A stretch of DNA of 64,000 nt, taken from assembly GCA_963693305.1 (NCBI GenBank), contig OY855913.1:15779022-15843021 (forward strand), in the 5' to 3' direction. A program made the position numbers and the translations under genes. Below, piece by piece: positions 59,401-64,000 of this stretch. The stretch is from Meandrina meandrites (taxonomy: Eukaryota; Cnidaria; Anthozoa; Scleractinia; Meandrinidae). Position 1 is the first letter of the stretch; every line of letters starts with the position of its first letter. Below the pieces are notes generated by a model. It was not told the DNA's origin, made no database searches, and saw only the letters and a program-made list of their open reading frames with translations.

Positions 59401-62400
59401 GTGTAAGAGGGGATGATGATACTGTTCACACTGCTTTCCGTTTTCTATCACTGTGCATTGTTTTCTTCGCCTGCAGGTGGTAATGTTGTGGTCTCGTCCA
59501 GCTCTTTTTAGACAGCTGAAACAGGCGTGATTTTCTTGTACGATGTTCTTGCGATCTTCGTGATGTAGGGCTAGAAATTTCTGACATTCGTCCGTCCAGT
59601 GCGTCTGCGTTTTGCAAATCCAACATTTATTGCCGATCTTCTTCTTTTCGCTTTCATTCCCTGCTGCTACATAGTGGACGGTATGATTGTTGTTTCCTGA
59701 TCTGAGTGGTGCTGTCGCTCTCATTCGGGATTTCATTTCTGCTGACATCCATGTCATTAGGCCAAGTAGCGTTGCTGGTTGTTTGCTTCTCTCGAGATCT
59801 CTGGACCAGACCTTTCTATCATCAGCAGACATCTTTTGCTCGATAATAGCAAGCATGTGGCTGTTGTCCATATCGCTTGGTAGTCCGACTTCTTTAAGCG
59901 TATTGTAGCATCGCTTTACGAGGTGTACTAAATCACAGAATCGGGCGTCTTCTCCGTCACGTATCGGTCGAAACTTCACAATGTCTTGCGTTACTGTATC
60001 GGATACGAATCTTGGATCACCATAGATTGAGTCTAAGTATTCCCACGCCGCGTCGTAGTCTGAGCCTGTTCCCTTTATCAGGTCAAGTGGTTTTCCTTGT
60101 AGGCAGGTGCGTAAAATTGTAATTGCGTCTCGCTTGCTGTATCTGGCCTCAACTGCGTGCTTAAAATCTGATCTGAATATGGCGTACTCTCTAACGTCTC
60201 CATAGAATTTCGGCATTTTCGGTTTCTCCATTTTAAAACTACATGTTTCCTTTTTAACTACTTCAACGCCCTCACTACTTCTCTTATCTACTTCATTAAC
60301 TAATGAGGCGTTAACTACTGTATTACTTTCCTTCGTAACTAGCTGAACACTGTTAGCATCGCTCTCCGCATTATCTACTTTACTTAACTCGCTGATGCTA
60401 ATTTCACTTTCGTTACGGTTTTCATTGTCATCAGGTTGACGTTCCTGAACATTAATTGGCAACTGGTTTTCTAAATACAACTTTGTATCAGTCTCTAAAT
60501 ACATACGCATATATTGGCTCTCCTCTAGCCACGCTTCTTCTTCTTCAAACTTTTCGTCTTCTTCAATTAACTTCGTGAATTGTTCGTGCTTTTCTATCAG
60601 CGTTTCGTACGCTCCTTGAACTTTAGAAAGGGCATCTCTTACCCCCTTCTCCGGTCGCTCTTTCTCTATTAAATATCGGAGTGACTTTGTCATTCTTGTT
60701 AAGGCTGCCTTGGCATTACTTCTGGCAAGTTTTGCCTCTTTCAGCAGCTGGTCGGTCATTCTGTCTTTGTTCGTCCGGAACGCCGGTTAGTTCATAAAAA
60801 TCGAATGTTTGTGTTCCGTTGAACCAAAGACCAGCCAACACGGAAGGTAGAATCGTATTTAATGATACTGAAATATCACACAATTCGATCTAAAATACAA
60901 AATACAATAAACTACGTTGGTACTAGCTTACAACGTGAACGTATACATCTTGTCTGAGGAACTTATAACAAAAAACCAACTGTTAACTTACTTTTATGCT
61001 GCCTCCGTTATTGGCGTGACTATTGTATAACCTTGGCTGGTTAGCTAATACTGATAAACTGGATAAATACTGATTCCGGTTAGCAACTGGTTAGCAAAAT
61101 ACTGGTGAGCTACAGGTTAGCAAACAACTGAAATACTGGTAGTCAAACGTTTCATTGCGCCACTTTCGCGAGTACGCGAGTATTTGATTTGAAACAGGCG
61201 CGCGCGCAACATAAACAGTAACGGCGCACGCGTCCAACATATTAACTGAAATTGTCTTCGAAACAGACTTTAACCGAATTTAACCAAGCTTATTCAGCAA
61301 CAAAATTGCGTCATTTAGCGCGAACTAGCGCGCGCTGTAAATTTAATCCAAATATTGCAATTTTGATTTATTGATTTTTTTGCCGTGATTTTCCAAATAT
61401 GGTACTTAATGGAAACGAATGTTACAAACACTTTGTACAATACGAATCGTAGGGAGTTACACGTTTCAAACCTTATGGGTTTCTGGTTTACTTTAACGTA
61501 CCACACTCGGGTTCGTAGTACACTCCAAAAGAGTAGAAAGCGAATGATTTGTGTGACGCATCTATCCCCACTGCTACTGGCCCGTTTTGAAATATTGCAA
61601 TCTTGAGCGCGTTAAGGTCTCCCGAGGTTACGTTCACATAACTTGAAATCTTTGCACCGATGGTCCCGTTGTGACAATACCCATCCTAAGTAAAGAGTAG
61701 ACACGAAATTGTAAGTAAAGGAAGAGACCACTCTGCCAAATGACAGGAATTTTGAGTGGACATGTACCTGGGCCAAATACTGCCCATAGCTTTGCTCTGT
61801 AGCTATTCCACCATGCTTCATTATCCACTGATACGACCGAAACTCCTCTCCGCCATCACATCCATTGTTACCAAAACCCCAGGAGCAATCGATCAAGTTT
61901 TGTTGAGAAAGGCGAACGAGATTCTTTGTCTGCAAGAAGTAGACAAAAAATACTGTAATCATCATAGCCCCGCCCCCCCAGCCCAAGCTAGCCGTAGAGC
62001 TCCTTCGTAGAGAAGGATAAAAGTGACAGGGAGTGAAAAAGGGGTGAGACAAAAGACTCTACGGTCTGATATTGGCAGTTGGGAAGGGCGGATTATCTCC
62101 GGTACTTTTTGGGCTGAGTATAACATTTTGATGTTTAATGGAACGAGGGTGGGGGGGGGGGGGGGGGGCATTGGAGGCGAGGGTTGTTCCCTTTACCTCC
62201 ATGGGTGTGGTCATATGATGAAACAATGGTTTTGCTGATAGAGCTAGTCGCGTTCGCAGCAGTTAAGCCCGTCACGCAACGCTTTCACGTTGCAGAGTCA
62301 CCCGAGTTGGATGAAAATTTCTACGCGTCACGACTTCGAGTCGACGAGTTTTATAAGGAAATGTGGGAAAGGCCCGTTATGTGAAACTCCAGAAGCTTCT

Positions 62401-63375
62401 CTCTCTACTAAAGCTGGACTGCAATAGGTATGGCAAAGTATACCCACCTTAAGAAACAGGGCACCTTCGATGGCTCCAGTGGAACCAAAGCTCCAACATG
62501 AACCACACACTGCTTGGTCTTTTACTGGAGTCACTGCACCTAAAATAAACAATAACGAGGCAAACGGCCTGTTAAAACTACTGGTAGTGCACTCTACTAA
62601 AGATAGAAGGGCAGTCTGATGTGAATTAGTTAAAGGGATGTCTGTGAACAGTAGGCACAAGTTTTGTGAGTTTGGGTTTACATAAGGATATTTGAATCCT
62701 CCCATACGCACCCTGGTATTAATTTTGCTTCTCAAACTCATTAATAATTCATCTGGTTAACACAAAGGAAATCAGAACCGTGACGGTGGTTTGAAATCTG
62801 ATCTTAATTAGCATAGATTTTATTTCTCTGTTTTCTCCGTAGTTTTAGTTTCGATTGAGCAGATATATCAAACACTCGTGGGAGTGTTTCATCACATGTC
62901 CAAACACCTCGAAGTTCGTCAAAAATACTCCGCTACGCGTCGTATTTTCAACTCTCTTCTCGGTGTTTGGAAATGTGATGAAACACTCTCCCTCGTGTTT
63001 GATACATTATATCTCACATTTTCTTAAACATAAAGTGACGGATTTCTGTTTCCCTTATAAAATACATTTGAAATAAAATGTTTTGACATATGTTTTCTTT
63101 CTGTACACATTCGCCTATGCCGACAAATGGCACCACACACCACAAGAAAGCATTGCATAACCAGCATGTACGTTGGATTACCGTAAAGACGCCAGTCCAA
63201 AGTGTCTGGGACATCTTCCAAAGTTGCCAAATCTGGATGAAAAAGCAGACCACCGTTATATCCATAAGAATGCGTGCGTCCTCTTAGCACTCTGAGCTCC
63301 TTGGGTGAGCGGTCTGCCAAATGATTTACAGCCACTTGGAAACCAACATGCTTGCGATTATGAGAGTTAATGAAC
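53482..63375 (-). CDS. Papain-family cysteine protease (cathepsin L / counting factor-associated protein D-like), 3' part
   Basis: Five exons in phase: 63182-63375, 62448-62539, 61768-61929, 61502-61685 and 53482-53669 (stop TAG at 53482-53484). The first visible exon ends the inhibitory prodomain ([19 protein letters not shown]) and starts the mature enzyme ([17 protein letters not shown]). The catalytic set is intact: Gln in VKDQ, Cys in CGSCWSF, His in [11 protein letters not shown], Asn in KNSWSTHWG. The NGCDGG motif and conserved cysteines are present. These peptidase C1 enzymes hydrolyse proteins in lysosomes or gut lumen. The order [39 protein letters not shown] is, in my recollection, closest to counting factor-associated protein D-like and digestive cysteine proteinases. 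The signal peptide and N-terminal part lie off the right edge. The last intron is 7.8 kb because of nested transposons. Confidence 0.88.
54659..54955 (+). pseudogene. Harbinger Myb/SANT-like DNA-binding protein, N-terminal fragment
   Basis: It begins [20 protein letters not shown]. The trihelix-type Myb segment [20 protein letters not shown]...[31 protein letters not shown] follows, as in Harbinger-encoded Myb-like proteins that carry the transposase to DNA. It stops shortly after the domain, at the deletion junction near 54945; the rest of the gene is missing. Confidence 0.75.
54945..55164 (-). pseudogene. Harbinger (HARBI1-type) transposase, N-terminal fragment
   Basis: It starts [39 protein letters not shown] and [15 protein letters not shown] follow, the usual N-terminal helix region of HARBI1-like nucleases before the DDE core. 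The frame then runs into the antisense of the Myb fragment; the catalytic domain is deleted. Confidence 0.75.
55531..57627 (-). pseudogene. BEL/Pao RNase H-integrase frame
   Basis: A 698-codon frame. RNase H begins [12 protein letters not shown] (about residue 27). The integrase zinc-binding region has HxxxxH..CxxC (HVHQCGH...CVFC, about 332-372). The catalytic triad is seen as CDYFGP (about 403), SDNGSQF (about 466) and NGCAEALVK (about 513). The DUF5641-type end [19 protein letters not shown] follows. Catalytic residues look intact, but the segment is cut off from the upstream pol by a frame break. Confidence 0.88.
57614..57940 (-). pseudogene. BEL/Pao pol middle segment in a shifted frame
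   Basis: The frame carries the post-YMDD connection ([35 protein letters not shown]), a Peptidase_A17/pol signature. It lies in a different frame from both the preceding reverse transcriptase and the following RNase H segments, so frame breaks fall near 57945-57955 and 57660-57690. Confidence 0.8.
57817..60759 (-). pseudogene. BEL/Pao gag-protease-reverse transcriptase frame
   Basis: A 980-codon frame. From the start: an acidic coiled region; a DUF1759-type gag segment (about residues 178-330, [28 protein letters not shown]); a zinc knuckle [14 protein letters not shown] (about 378); a retroviral-type aspartic protease with DSGAQISLI (about 496); then reverse transcriptase with [12 protein letters not shown] and the YMDD box (about 905). 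It leaves the true frame after [10 protein letters not shown] near 57950, where the pol continuation shifts to another frame, and ends in unrelated residues. Transcribed on the same strand as the host protease. Confidence 0.88.
60812..61265 (-). repeat. 5' LTR of the BEL/Pao element
   Basis: Uninterrupted 454-bp LTR. Left boundary TGTTCCGTTG and right boundary TTCGAAACA are set by comparison with 54127-55498 and by the flanking GACTT. Confidence 0.93.
62725..63010. mobile_element. Interspersed foldback repeat in protease intron
   Basis: AAACACTCGTGGGAGTGTTTCATCACAT and ATGTGATGAAACACTCTCCCTCGTGTTT form an inverted pair around 62868-63003. The segment is homologous in blocks to 52180-52400. 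Lies in the intron 62540-63181. Confidence 0.7.
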
Positions 63376-64000
63376 CTAAAACAAGAGATAAATGCCCCAA
63401 CGGTTAGCAAGACTTCCTTTCAATACATGAAAATCATAATTTAAGTTTAGTTCAGTCGAGGAGAACAAGTGTCGTCTGTGGCAAATACATATTAAATCTG
63501 CCCTCAAAACATTCTTGTTTCGGAAATCTAATTTTTGATTCATTTATGAGAAACTGTACCTGGCTTTCATGTTACCTAATTTTAATTATTTCATTTATTT
63601 TATTTATTACTGTTATTAGAAACATTTTTAGGATTTAACTAATTATAACTATTATCATTATTAAAGCATTATAATGCGTTTCTTTATTTTAATTGGCTAT
63701 GCGGTCTGCCGAGGATAAGCATTGAGAGAAGATAGTTCTCGGGAAATCGGTGCGTCCCAACAGAGCGTTTTCATATGACGTAATTACCAGAAATAATCAG
63801 AAAACAGTTGAAGTTGTTTAGCCCAATTTGCTTACATTATGTGAAAACAAACATTGCGGCTATCGTGAATTCATCTAGTTAATTAATATCTGAAAAGAAG
63901 GAACACATTATCAAGATGACTGCTTTACAACCACCAATTAAAAATTCCTAAAATAGAAAACAGCAGCTGCAAGGTGATAAAGATTCTCCGTGTGGTAAAG
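63376..64000. other. Right edge, protease intron
   Basis: Upstream intron of the protease. No further exon was recognised; AT-rich to the window end. Confidence 0.5.

Larger units (their letters stand above)
54127..61265 (-). mobile_element. BEL/Pao LTR retrotransposon, near-complete, frameshifted
   Basis: LTRs of 454 bp with TG...CA ends: 60812-61265 (5' LTR on the minus strand) and 54127-55498 (3' LTR, interrupted by a 918-bp Harbinger insertion including its duplicated site). By eye only about four substitutions separate the LTRs. The 5-bp target duplication GACTT is at 54122-54126 and 61266-61270; 5 bp is usual for BEL/Pao. A purine-rich GGGGTGGAGTG just inside the 3' LTR is the likely polypurine tract. 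I could not identify a primer-binding site. Domain order gag, protease, reverse transcriptase, RNase H, integrase is BEL/Pao-like. Two frame breaks make this copy defective. Confidence 0.93.

Overview
The window is eukaryotic nuclear DNA from an animal, most likely a cnidarian and probably a stony coral. This rests on intron-rich genes with GT-AG junctions, AT-rich introns crowded with short foldback transposons and tRNA-derived SINEs, a plant-type (NCL-like) Na+/Ca2+ exchanger, and animal-type CC2D1 and GPS2 genes. The genus is not decided from sequence alone.

Layout. (1) 407-5941, minus strand: the 5' part of an NCL-like sodium/calcium exchanger gene, eight phase-consistent exons, running off the left edge. 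(2) 8628-36464, minus: a complete CC2D1 (coiled-coil and C2 domain, four DM14 repeats) gene of 28 exons, predicted 995 aa. (3) 36715-42755, plus: a complete GPS2-like gene of six exons, predicted 717 aa, enlarged by a Gln-rich exon holding 16 copies of a 27-bp repeat. It is head-to-head with CC2D1 across 250 bp. (4) 46197-52762, plus: an eight-exon gene for an 862-aa, mostly unrecognisable protein ending in a RAD51AP1/RAD51AP2-like RAD51-binding motif. (5) 53482-63375, minus: the last five exons of a papain-family (cathepsin L / counting-factor-associated protein D-like) cysteine protease, running off the right edge.

The protease's last intron carries a nested transposon stack. A 7.1-kb BEL/Pao LTR retrotransposon lies at 54127-61265, with 454-bp LTRs about 99% identical and a 5-bp target duplication GACTT. 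Its downstream LTR is split by a 915-bp PIF/Harbinger element with perfect 29-bp terminal inverted repeats. That element has lost the middle of both of its genes.

Other mobile DNA includes an intact SINE with a 12-bp target duplication (32471-32762), older SINE copies, two CAGGG...CCCTG elements with 5-bp duplications (24202-25203, 41719-42317), small palindromic elements with 9-bp duplications (7438-7535, 37214-37333, probably 53221-53347) and many foldback MITEs.

The genes do not form an operon-like unit. The one clear functional arrangement is the likely bidirectional promoter of CC2D1 and GPS2. No CRISPR array, rRNA or functional tRNA gene was found. No wholly new system was recognised; the best leads are the repeat-expanded GPS2, the RAD51-motif protein and the nested mobile elements.
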